64,000 nt of DNA from Strigops habroptila (taxonomy: Eukaryota > Chordata > Aves > Psittaciformes > Psittacidae), in contig NC_044284.2 in the NCBI RefSeq assembly GCF_004027225.2, positions 13,806,501 to 13,870,500 on the forward strand, read 5' to 3'. This document shows, in pieces, positions 54,401 to 64,000 of this stretch. Position numbers and translations under genes: made by a program. Numbering within the stretch: the stretch's first letter is position 1; each line of letters opens with the position of its first letter. A model generated the notes under the pieces. That model was not told the DNA's origin, searched no databases, and saw nothing but the letters and a program-made list of their open reading frames with translations.

Positions 54401-56427
54401 GATCCTGCTTCTCCAAACTTAAAATAGTTTCTCTGATTCAGACAGCAGGGGATATTTTTGACATATTCTTTAGGTTATTGCACTCCTGACAGAAGTCAGT
54501 TAAAAATAAAAGAACAGAGTCATTTGCTCTAATATGTTAGAGGAATGCTTTTGGCCACAGACCTGAGGAGCCAATGGAAAGTGCTCAGTGCTGGTTTTGG
54601 GTTTTAGGTGGATTAATGGCTGAGGGGGAATAACTCCAGCTGTGCTGATGAGAGTACTGTTTCGTTGTGTTTCAGAGAACAAAATGTTTCTAGTAGATTT
54701 TACCTTCCAAAAATGCTTGCCATACTATTAGCATTTCCTCTTACAATAAATCTGTCTATAGAAATGGATGACTAAAAAAAATTCATTTAATGCATTTCAG
54801 ATACGCAAATACCAAACTTATTACTGGATTGAAACTGTGATGCAGTTGTCCCAGTTTTAGGTACTCTTGAGTTCAAAATACCTCTAACTCTACTTTTCTG
54901 TTCAGAAAAACAGTCGAGAGGCAATGGCAGATGAAGGGTTCTTTGATCTGCTGAGTCGATTCCAGAGCAACAGGATGGATGATCAGAGATGCTACTTCCA
55001 GGAGAAGAATAGATTCCCAGCTGCTTCAGTGGCAACATCCTCTACTCCACCTAAAACAATGAGAAAATGTAAATTTTTAATAGTAAAATCTATATCTGAC
55101 TTCAGTTCCTATCAAATACTATTTTAAAAATGCATTTGCATGCAAAACTTAGTATGGAAAGGAAGTTATTTCTAGGCTAACTTGTTTTCTCCCTTCTCCC
55201 CAGCCTTTTCTACATCTGTAGTCTCACCCCACACAGATGAGTTTCTAGACCTACTCGCTAGCTCGCAGAGCCGCCGGCTCGATGACCAGCGTGCCAGCTT
55301 TAGCAATCTACCTGGACTTCGTCTTAATCAGCACAACAGTCACTCAGTCCTGGGTCACCTCATGGCGAGTAACAACAGGGACCTAGATGATGACTTCTTT
55401 GATATATTGGTAAAATGTCAGGTGAGGGTTTTTTTACGATTATTTAGATTCTGAGGTTTAAGAGATTTGATTTATGCATCCCGCTGTTCAGATGAGGAAG
55501 AACAGAGAGAACTAAAAATGAAGGTTTTTTTTCTCCAGGTTGCTCTTTTTTTGTTTTGGGGAGGGGGTGTTAATTTCTCCCCCTTGTTTTGATTTTCTTT
55601 TTCCTATTTATCGAATGTCCAGTAAGTGTAATTTTAGTATTTGTAGCATGTTAACCATTTTAAAGTAACAAATGCTGAAAAAGTGAAGGAGCACAAGTGA
55701 GGCTATTAAAATTAATAGATAAAAAGATTTTCAAAGTCTTTAGCTCTGCATTGTCAAGAGGGCAGCTGATACACCAGGAATCCTGCATTCTCAAATAATT
55801 CAATATCAAAGTTTAGGGGTGATTGTGATCAGCATTCAAGTTATATTCAGTTTAAATAATAGTTCATAGCAACTGCCATGAACTGTTTTTTACTTCCTGT
55901 AAAAGGAAAGGAAGACAACCGTATTTTCTGTTATAGGAAACCAGAAATACCATATATTCTTCTTTTGGGCAAAGGATGCTTAAATCTCATTCTACACTAT
56001 GACAAAGAACTAAACTGAGGGGTTCATTTTCAGACACATGGGGACAAATGGTTTGGAAGAAGCACTTTAGCAACACTTACAGTCCTAACTTAGTAATTTA
56101 ATTTGAGAAGTTTATCTTGGAAACAGAACTTACAAATTAAATCCTTTTAATAGCCTTAAATCTGAAACCAAAAGGTTTTAGTATTTTTTTCACTTATACC
56201 ATCACTTTTTTTATTATATATATTCCTGTAACGTGCAGCTTTATTGCTTTGTCTGTCTGTAGAGTTCCAGACTGGATGATCAAAGATGTGCTCCTCCCTC
56301 ACCTGCAAAAGGACCAACTGTACCAGATGAGGATTTCTTCAGCCTGATTTTACGGTCACAAGCTAAGAGAATGGATGAACAAAGAGTCCATTTACCCTCA
56401 ACTATAAAGGGACCAAGTTCTAGCTGA
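39410..56427 (+). CDS. GPSM2: GPSM2 (LGN/Pins homologue), complete coding sequence in 14 exons, 663 aa
   Basis: This is a cytoplasmic and cortical adaptor. Its N-terminal TPRs bind NuMA or Inscuteable and its C-terminal GoLoco motifs bind Galpha-i-GDP, orienting the mitotic spindle; in mammals it also acts in hair-cell polarity. Exons: 39410-39471, 45470-45691, 46750-46885, 47401-47543, 48108-48231, 48504-48619, 49702-49857, 50664-50772, 51169-51298, 51899-51969, 53954-54130, 54906-55068, 55204-55421 and 56263-56427. All junctions keep frame. TPR helices fill roughly residues 22-390, with repeated LGN/Y signatures (SQLGNAYFYL, GNLGNTLKVLG, YNLGNVYHSKG-like, SNLGNAYIFLG, YSLGNTYTLL, WSLGNAYTALG). 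A basic linker includes GRRHSMENMELMKLTPEK. Four GoLoco motifs end in MDDQR (about 510), LDDQR (566), LDDQR (617) and MDEQR (650), each keeping the catalytic-type Q-R pair. The start MEES...VRYR matches the long vertebrate N-terminus; a second in-frame ATG opens exon 2 (MEASCLELALEG). The C-terminal tail after the fourth GoLoco is only 13 residues. Confidence 0.97.
42374..42475. repeat. Poly(A) run with A/C-rich tail in GPSM2 intron
   Basis: Thirty-two A are followed by repeated AAAACC and CAAA units. It could be an expanded retroposon tail or a simple repeat; no retroposon body is recognised before it. Confidence 0.7.
43203..43223. repeat. Poly(T) run in GPSM2 intron
   Basis: Twenty-one T in a row, with a second run of 17 T at 42851-42867. 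Confidence 0.7.
47088..47172. repeat. T/G-rich tract ending in 26 T, GPSM2 intron
   Basis: GTGGTGGTTTTTTG and GGGTTTGGTTTGGG units lead into a 26-base T run ending at 47172. It lies about 230 bases before the exon at 47401. Confidence 0.7.
48746..48810. repeat. T/G-rich tract with (TTTG)n, GPSM2 intron
   Basis: A G-run is followed by GTTTGTTTTTTTGTGTTTG-like units and further T-runs, like the tracts at 8685 and 47088. Confidence 0.65.
51970..53953 (+). other. GPSM2 intron, about 2 kb, no recognised feature
   Basis: Unique sequence between the linker exons. Its donor is the weak GTTGGC. No repeat family or exon is seen. Confidence 0.4.
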
Positions 56428-58249
56428 AGAAACAAAACAGGCGTGTACTGTACAGTAGCACATTAGGTATCATTATTTTGTTTGCTGGAAAAACATAATG
56501 TCTTCTTACAGAAGACTGCAGTTAGTAGATTTGCCCCCTTTCTAATAATTTTTTTTATGAGTAGCAGCAGCATCACATTTGTGACTAGTAGTTATTACCG
56601 CTGCTGCTTGCTGCAGTGTCCGAGACACCGATTACTGTGTGTCCCTCTTAACTGCCTTTAGTCTATGAACATGAATACAAATTTTCCACTGTCAAGGTAC
56701 TGTCATTGCTGAGGTGTGGATTCTACCACTGTCTCAATCCAGTGAAAGACCTACATTTGTATATTCTTTTTAAAGAAAACTTGGGTTTTGTTTTTTTTCT
56801 GATTTGTACCTCCCTGGGAAAAAAATCCTGTTTTCTTTTGTACTTTTTTTAAAAGATAAAAAATAATTGAGAAATAGCTTCAGTACTTAAGTCTGTCTTT
56901 GCAGAAACAGAGTTTGGAAGAAACAATCATTTTTTATTAAATAAAAAAAAAATTAAATCAAACTCTAGTTTTAGTTCTGTTTAATACAATAAGAGTATTT
57001 CACAACATGCTGGGTTTTTTGATAGTATTTGGTTAAGTGTTTCCTGTATTACTAAGCTCAGTTTTACAGTCAGAAGAATTTTTTAAGAAGATCTACTGAA
57101 GCAAGAGCTGCCAGTGCTGTCCTATAGATTGTGTGGTACAGACTCACCACCAGCAGCAGTCCAAGAAGTGCCAGGGAATCACAGGGGTGGGAAGTGCTTG
57201 CCATGAACCACCACAGATGTCAGGTAATTCCTGAAGTAATTGAATTTAAAATGCTCCAAAGAGTAAATATATCTATGCTGCTTCTTTCTTCGCCTTCTAA
57301 GGATTTGCTTGCTGGGGTAGTTCAAGCATAGGGATTTTCAATTATAAGTCAATGATTTTAACACCAAAGGTGGCCAACTGTTCAGGTGTTTATAAAAGAA
57401 ATGATGTAATTTTTTAATTGAAGTATTATACACCTAAAGAAATATCTATTGTTACTTTTTAGCTTCAGAGTAAAATGTCATCGTGAGCGTAGTTAAACAG
57501 ACACAGACTCCAGATAATTCAAACTATGTCACAATTACTGAAAGTTTTACAGACATCCTCTTGCAGCTGAAAATGAATCCTACTGAAAATAAGACTCATC
57601 CTGCTTTTAAGGAGAATTGCCAGAATATTCTTCCAAAAAAATGTGTTACCATCAGCCTATGGTGCTGATCTTTGGTACTTAGTGCTTATCTTCTTTTAAA
57701 AAACATCTGATACAACATCACTCCTCTGCAGTTAGTAGATAATCATTACGTTGTCCTAAAACTGAGCTGACCTATTTTAGAGAATATAAAAGATAGTCCT
57801 AAGACATTTGGGCTGTGATTTGGCTTATGTGAGTTACGTGAGTATCAGCAGCTTCCTTCAGATCATTTGACAGGTACCTGATGAGACTTAGATTTGCTAG
57901 ACCAGAGTATCAGTGCTTTCCCACCATTGAGTATATCTAGTTTTCCTCAAAACTTACTACACAAACTTGATTTCAGACAAGAGCAACACTCCACAAACCT
58001 GTTTTCTTGGGCACTTAAAGTTGTATTATCTTACTTAACACATGAATTTCAAATTACAGAAGCAGTACGTATACTCAGTCTCCCCATCTTTAAACCCCCG
58101 CCTTAGAGCTGTGCATACTAATGCCCTGACCAAAGAGAAGTTCCCATGAGCATTCTGATGTTCTTTTCTATGTTTGAGAACTCCAGCAGAACTAGCAAGC
58201 TTGTGATAACCAAAGATTAAAGAAAACTTACAGCAGAGCTCAGGCTTCC
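56428..58249. other. Convergent 3' UTR region of GPSM2 (+) and CLCC1 (-)
   Basis: No coding exon is present. The GPSM2 stop is at 56427 and the CLCC1 stop at 58250. A plus-strand AATAAA at about 56940 would end GPSM2 after about 0.5 kb. On the minus strand the nearest AATAAA I find is about 56934-56939, which would give CLCC1 a 1.3 kb UTR, so the two transcripts may meet or overlap. Confidence 0.5.
56933..56945. terminator. Two-way poly(A) signal for GPSM2 and CLCC1
   Basis: The block TTTATTAAATAAA reads as AATAAA on the plus strand (56940-56945) and as AATAAA on the minus strand (from TTTATT at its left end), so one site could end both convergent genes. Confidence 0.45.
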
Positions 58250-61200
58250 TCAGTCTCCCTCCTGTGAGTCACGTGAACCACTCTTTGTCTTCTCTTCACA
58301 CTGTTGCATTGCAGAATTCCTTTCTTTGAGGTTTTTATTAGGATCACAGTTTTCTCCAACCTCTCGTTCTGCTTTGACCGTCTCCTGTTTTTGCTGCTCA
58401 AGTGCATGTTCTTCAGTACAGTTTTCAGCTGTGGTAGTTTCTAGTCTACAAACTTCAGACTCGGTGCACAATCTATTCTGTAAAAAGTAATAATAAGCTA
58501 TTAATCAAGTAATCCAAAGTGACAGCATCTATTGTTTCAGGTGCATCTTGACTCAAGGGGCAGAATTCCCCCAAAATATGATAGTTATTAATACTGGTAT
58601 CGTTATTTCCTGGGGAACAGTACATATCAATAAGCACCATCTAGAGCACAAGGCTGGCTTTAATTTTCTGTAGTGTACAGAATAGTCAGCAGTGCTTTTT
58701 CTCCCCCACCTTTCCTCTGTGGGTAATCATTATTGCCCAGGCTGACATAAGTACTGATCTCTCAAACAGAAGTTAAGTCTCTCTTTATAGTAGAGACTTC
58801 TAATTCAGTAGTTTCCTGCCACAGTTAGACATTGCAGGATATTTTTCCAGAACAAACCATGCCTAATACACCTCTACTGAACAGTTCTACAGGGATACAG
58901 GCAGGATTTGGGTTAAGCTTGTTGTTTAAATACATTCTAGCAGATGACATATTGAAATCTATTGAATTTCATCCCAGCTCAAAGAACCAGGACTAACATA
59001 CACGACGTTCTGGTTTGTGAGACTCTTCTACTTGTGTATCTTGCTTATTGCCTGTATGCATGACATCAGGACTTCTGCCATTTCCTGGTCTCAGAGGAGC
59101 ATCTTCCCTGTCATAAGGTCCTCTAGAAACGTAAAGAGGCTTCTGCAAATAACAGCCATCTCCTTTACTCCCATCATATTGCCGAAAGTCTATCTTGTCC
59201 TGTTGATGGTCAAGGGGAAGCGGGCTTCTCTTCTGAGAAGATGTTAAGTATCTTAACGCAGACACTGATGATCCTGCGCCATAGCAGAAAGCCTGGGGGA
59301 GGGAAAAAGAGGAATAAAATGTCAAACATTTGCAGCCTACAGTTTTCACAGGAAATTCAAAGTCAAATATCTGCAAAACACTGAAAGAAAAGCTGCAGAA
59401 GAGACAAGCTTGCTGCAGTCTGGGGACATTCACAGAGTTCATCCCCAGTGCTACAGTAAAGATGGTGAAGGCTCTAACTTGATGCTTTTGTGTACAAAGC
59501 ACCAATTACACACACCACTGTGTAATAACAAAGAAGAAATAGCAACTAAGCTGCAATCAACTGTCATAGAGTCTAAGATTTTTAAGCAGTTTAATGCTGT
59601 TTTATCCCACCTGGGGAGTGGAGTTTTTAAATGCAAACTTATCTATTCTAATTGCTAAACCAACTGTACTAGAAGGATTTTGTCAAGAAACAGTTCCCTT
59701 TTAGAAATTATTTTATCTGTACTATGAAATCTGTTAGTAGTACAAATAAAAATTTAATAGAAAATATACTTAAGTTTAATATATAAAAAATTGAGCTTTA
59801 AAATAGAAGCTAAATGTATACAAACCAGGACAGCCAGAGCCATCATAATTAGCACTGGAATCTGCAGGAAAAAGGGTATCTCCTTCATAAGTGCCTTGAT
59901 GAATTCACCAATACCTTGTCCTACGTGCTTCAAAGGCTCTGTTACAAAGGTGGTGAAAGTAATTGCCAATGCCTAGAAAAACACAATCAGACAAACAGTT
60001 GTTGACACCGATGACAAACAGGAAGGTGAACAGTCCCTACAGGCTGGGCATATACCATACCTTGGTGGGTGGAACCAGCAAAACAGGATTGACTAGTAGA
60101 GTTTCATAGTACTTCTGACAGGGATCATCCTGAAACGTCCATTTACTTCTGAGCCATTCTGTAACCAAAGCAGAGACATGTTCTTACTATTTTTTAAAAA
60201 ATACTTTTTATGACACAGCAGTAATACAGAAAGTAGCATTTCAATTATAGATGAAAGGAAATCTCTCCTCTAGATATGGTTCAAAGCTTGGGTTTATTTT
60301 TAAAAGTCTCTGATAAGCATGGCAGTGGAGCTTATCCAGTCATGGGCATGCAGGAAGGAGAGGAAAGGCTGGAAAGAACGAGACGAGACTGAGGTTCTCC
60401 CATGTCTTAGTCAAGAAAGTTTCCTTTATTAGATGAAATTAGTCGTAGAAGCCTCAGAAGAAACATAAGGAAGTCTTGTCTGTGGGAACTATTATCTAGC
60501 ACATCTTGTCCACAGCCACTGCAATGGAAGTGATTTTGAATGTTACTACTTATCTGCCAGGCTGCACATAGATCAAAACGTGTATTTTGCTTGCAAGATT
60601 TCAAGGGGCTATTTTAGTTATAAGCATCAAGTCTTACTCCTTAAGGGAACTTTTAAGTTAAAAACCAGTAACTTATGACATCATTGTTTCTGTAGTTTGA
60701 TTTCAGTGCAGTCTGAACATAAGCCATTGAAATTTGACATAAACAGAGCAATCACAGGCAGTAAGTTATAAAGGGAAAACCATAACAAGCACTCATTAAG
60801 AGTTCCCATCACTAACCTACCTGCTACAGCACTGGTAACAAATAACAGCTAATCAAATACTCAGCTTTCTCTGTAAACTAACACCACTAGAATACAGAGT
60901 TACAGATCTTAGTGCTAAGGTCCATTGTACAGGCCTGGCAGATGAAGAATCAAAATCTTTTTCTTGAATTCTGCCCTTTTCTCTCCAATAAATGGCACTG
61001 GATGGTACTGGGGGATGGGAGCTCGGAAATACGGCATAAGTTATAAGGAAAAGAAGTAACACCATGACATGCTCTAAGCACAGTTTTGTGATCAGCTCTC
61101 CTCCAAAGGCCTAGAAAAGAAAGTCTTGAGGAATGGAAAAATGGTAAAGCCACATAATCATAGAATGGTTTGGGTTGGAAGGGACCTTAAAGATCATCTA

Positions 61201-62943
61201 GTTCCAAACCCACTGCCATGGGCAGGGACACTTTCCACTAGACCAGGTGGCTGAAAGCCCCATCCAGCTTGGCCTTGAACATTTCCGGGAATGAGGCAGC
61301 CACAGCTTTCTTGGGCAACCTGTGCCAGTGTCTCACCACCCTCATAGTGATGAATTTCTTCCTTACAGCTAATCTAAGCCTACCCTCTGTCAGTTTAGAT
61401 CATGTATCGCTGAAGAAAATTCAATGTACTACCCCTGAAGAAATTGCAAATGTTCTTGGATACTGTTACCAAGTATTTTGCAAACTTAAATACAAAATAA
61501 TGAAGCAAGCATTTACCAATAAGACTTTCCCTCCAGTCGAGCTTCTCAGCACAGACGTTATCAAACTGCCCCATTTTCGCGATTTCTGCTTGGTGCTGCG
61601 CGAAGGCCAGCTGTGGGAGAGCAGGAATGCCGTGTGAAACACAACGTGAGGTGGTGCTGGGTGCAGCACTGTGCCTGAGCTACTGACCTTTGTGGTAATT
61701 ACGCAGGTCTATCTGTGTGGAGAAACGTCTGATACCTAAACAATTTAACAGAGTTAAACTCTTAATACTTCCTTTGAATGGATACGAACTACCAGGATGG
61801 CTACCTCTGAGTTACTCTGCAAATGGAGGCTGAATTACCAAAAGACCAAACTTCAATATTCAAAGATACAAGTTCAGGGCAAAAGTAATCATATAATCAT
61901 AGAATAGTTTGGGTTGGAAAGGACCTTAAGATCAACCAGTTCCAACCCCCCTGCCCTGGGCAGGGACGCCTCACACTAGACCATGTCACCCAATGCTCTG
62001 TCCAACCTGGCACTTCTGACAACATCTTGTTTCCTTCAAACGTCTTTGGATGAAAAGCAGAAACCACTCCATGCAATGACTAATTATAACACCAGGATGT
62101 CCTCTTTTTAAGTAATTCCCACTAACAATTACTGTATTCATCAGTGTTCTGCCTTACAGTTTGCAACTGATAATCAGATGATTGATAGAAAAAATTAAAT
62201 CATCTGTTGAAAAACTCTGACATTCTCCACCAACTCAGTCCGAGTGCTTCTTCACGTTCAAGAGCCATCCCACCCTTGCACACCCCACTGCTCCTGGGCT
62301 TGACAGGCTGCAGTTACGTTCTGATGGCAGAATGTGAGGATGAAAATTTTGTGACTGCCCTACAACCTCGTAGCTCTGATTCCGCCTCATCATAACCACC
62401 AAATAGTAAACAACCTGATCAGCAGAAATGAAGCATTTACCTCTGGTCTGTCACACTTTAAATACAGTTTCAGCCAGGGAATCTTTAGAAACACATACTC
62501 CCAACACACATCTGTAAGACTTTCCTACCAAGCTGTGTTAGACAAGTTCAGTCTCCTTTGCGCACACAGCAGAAGCACAGTTCCACCACTGTCCGAGTTC
62601 TGTGCCCTCCTGTGGCAGGATGAAAGCCAGCAGCGTTTCTTTTATTCTTCAAGCCCAATACACCTGTCAGCATGCAGGATGTTCATCCCTTTACTTTGCA
62701 GTCAATTACTGCTTTATATAAACTAACTAAAGGAATTAAATAACCTTAACTCCCTCATAACATTTTAAGCCTAAAAGCCATTAAGATTTCAGAACAACTT
62801 ACCTTATACAAATAAAGCCAATTCCATGCAAAACTGATGAGAAAACTTATTAATAAAACTCGTTTTAGCTGAACAAACCAGTGAATACGTGTCCAGAGCT
62901 CTGTAGCTATTACAATCACAATACACACTAAACACAAGAGTAT
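58250..62943 (-). CDS. CLCC1: CLCC1 C-terminal part, last six coding exons; 5' end outside window
   Basis: CLCC1 (chloride channel CLIC-like 1, Mid-1-related channel) is an ER membrane protein linked to ER chloride and calcium balance. Exons in order of transcription: 62943-62803, 61610-61517, 60158-60061, 59972-59826, 59292-59002 and 58477-58250. The frame is kept throughout and gives the last 332 residues (human total about 551). The first exon holds two membrane helices around [12 protein letters not shown] and [12 protein letters not shown]. The next gives [13 protein letters not shown]...NVCAEKLDW, then [18 protein letters not shown], then [21 protein letters not shown] third membrane helix is [18 protein letters not shown]. 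After it comes a long, polar, poorly conserved tail rich in Q, E and K. The donor after the third-helix exon is the weak GTTTGT. The ER-lumenal N-terminus must lie right of the window; I could not find its exons up to 64000. Identity is very sure from the conserved membrane region. Confidence 0.95.
61155..61398 (-). mobile_element. CR1 LINE fragment in a CLCC1 intron (downstream copy)
   Basis: AATCATAGAATGGTTTGGGT opens the copy, followed by GCCATGGGCAGGGACAC and GTGCCAGTGTCTCACCACCC. It is about 240 bases, 5'-truncated, and lies in the same orientation as CLCC1, 118 bases past the exon 61517-61610. Confidence 0.88.
61887..62012 (-). mobile_element. CR1 LINE fragment in a CLCC1 intron (upstream copy)
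   Basis: AATCATAGAATAGTTTGGGT is followed by GGAAAGGACCTTAAGATC and CCTGGGCAGGGACGCC. It is about 125 bases and in the same orientation as the copy at 61155. The two lie on opposite sides of a CLCC1 coding exon. Confidence 0.85.
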
Positions 62944-64000
62944 CTGAAAAATAAAAGAGAAAAAAATTATGATGTGGGTTTGGAATTTTCCAAGCTTACT
63001 GCCAGTACACAGGAAGGATCTTCCAGCTTTTGCTTCACCAGCATCGTTTCATGGAACAACCGACAGGATTTTTCCATGCTTTCATAGCAGACCAGCAGCA
63101 GTACAAGGCAGAAGAGTTTCATGGTGTTACTGCATTCATTCCTACCACAACCTTATGGTGGAGTTGCTCATTTCTTTCTTGTGGTACTTAGTTATTTCTT
63201 CCTTACAATATTTATCACATTACCTACCATATTTAAAAATAACAACATTGGTGTAATATGAACCACAGAACCACTCCTGCCAGCTCCTGCAGTTTAGGGA
63301 ACAGACAAAGTTACTGTTTGGGTAACAGCAGCAGGACTTCAGTGGAGCCCCACAGCAAGGTTATGCTACTCACAGCTTGCTTTTTTCACTGGGCTTCCAG
63401 GGACCTCCCCCAGAACTAGACAGGTTACTGTGAAGATTACATGGGCATAAAGCACTAGCACATTCTGCATTGTCAAGATTTATTCAGAGAGCTTCAGCTT
63501 ACTGGAGATCCTCAGCCCAGCACTCTAATTCCATTTTACAGAATACAACATTGCACACAGCCATGCTCTCCAACACTATACAATTTTTTCCCCCCAAATT
63601 CACTAAAACCTCAGACCTGAAAGACCTCAAATACACACTTGTCTCAATTTAAATATATTCCAACTCCTGCAGAGGCCAACAACTTCAGCATCTATTTGAA
63701 TGAGACAAATCTGGGAAATCTACAATGCATGAGTTGCAGTTTAGGTGCTAAGAAAGCACTGGAGTCTACTAGAGCACCACAGACTCCTGGAGTCTAACGA
63801 GTCACGCAACAGGGATACAAAAGACAGGAAGAGAAAAAAGAAAAAACCCCACAAAGCTACAAAAAGAGAAGACAACCACAGGAATAAAACCCCTGAACTC
63901 TTACTTCAAGTGAATACATCACCCTTACCTTCAGCTACCATGAAAAAAAAGGAGTGACTCACTCAAAGTACAATGGGAAGAACCACTTCACATGTGGAGT
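62944..64000 (-). other. Right edge: CLCC1 intron sequence
   Basis: No exon encoding the CLCC1 N-terminus is recognisable here. The short ORFs on both strands (for example 63745-63957, lysine-rich) have no family resemblance. Most likely this is part of a CLCC1 intron. Confidence 0.5.

Noticed and set aside
61269..61637. 122-codon plus-strand ORF
   Set aside because: It is made of a reversed CR1 fragment and the antisense of a CLCC1 coding exon, so it is a shadow.
1..64000. Search for a new defence, toxin, CRISPR or mobile system
   Set aside because: The window is explained by four conserved vertebrate genes, their introns and CR1 fragments. Nothing supports an extra system.

Overview
The window looks like a piece of an avian (bird) nuclear chromosome. 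The evidence is intron-rich genes with GT-AG splicing, a single CpG island, several truncated CR1 LINE copies ending in the ATTCTATG-type octamer typical of bird CR1, and exon-encoded proteins close to known vertebrate families. I cannot name the species.

Four protein-coding genes can be assembled exon by exon, and reading frame is kept across every junction. They lie in the order STXBP3 (+), AKNAD1 (-), GPSM2 (+), CLCC1 (-), which as I recall is also the order on human chromosome 1p13. Positions 1-9857 hold the last 11 coding exons of STXBP3 (Munc18c, a syntaxin-binding SM protein); its 5' part lies left of the window. Positions 14053-25689 hold a complete AKNAD1 coding sequence on the minus strand: 12 coding exons, 828 aa, with a non-coding first exon at the CpG island. 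The CpG island (about 26390-26960) looks like a shared head-to-head promoter for AKNAD1 and GPSM2. GPSM2 (LGN/Pins) has a non-coding exon in the island, a 12 kb first intron, a leader exon holding the start codon at 39410, and 14 coding exons to a stop at 56427. Its 663 aa product has N-terminal TPRs and four C-terminal GoLoco motifs. From 62943 down to 58250 on the minus strand are the last six coding exons of CLCC1, an ER membrane protein with three visible transmembrane segments; its 5' exons lie right of the window.

The genes are not an operon and do not form one pathway. STXBP3 acts in vesicle fusion, AKNAD1 is poorly characterised, GPSM2 orients mitotic spindles through Galpha-i and NuMA, and CLCC1 is an ER channel-like protein. 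The layout alternates convergent (STXBP3/AKNAD1 and GPSM2/CLCC1) and divergent (AKNAD1/GPSM2) pairs. Non-coding DNA is mostly unique sequence plus four CR1 fragments and many short T/G- or A/C-rich tracts.

I found no mobile element with coding capacity, no CRISPR array, no recognisable tRNA or rRNA, and nothing I would call a new biological system. The points worth a second look are a GC-AG intron, start-codon ambiguity and upstream ORFs in AKNAD1 and GPSM2, tandem splice acceptors, a short GPSM2 C-terminus, a cysteine cluster in AKNAD1, a CLCC1 exon flanked by two same-orientation CR1 copies, and a two-way poly(A) signal between GPSM2 and CLCC1.
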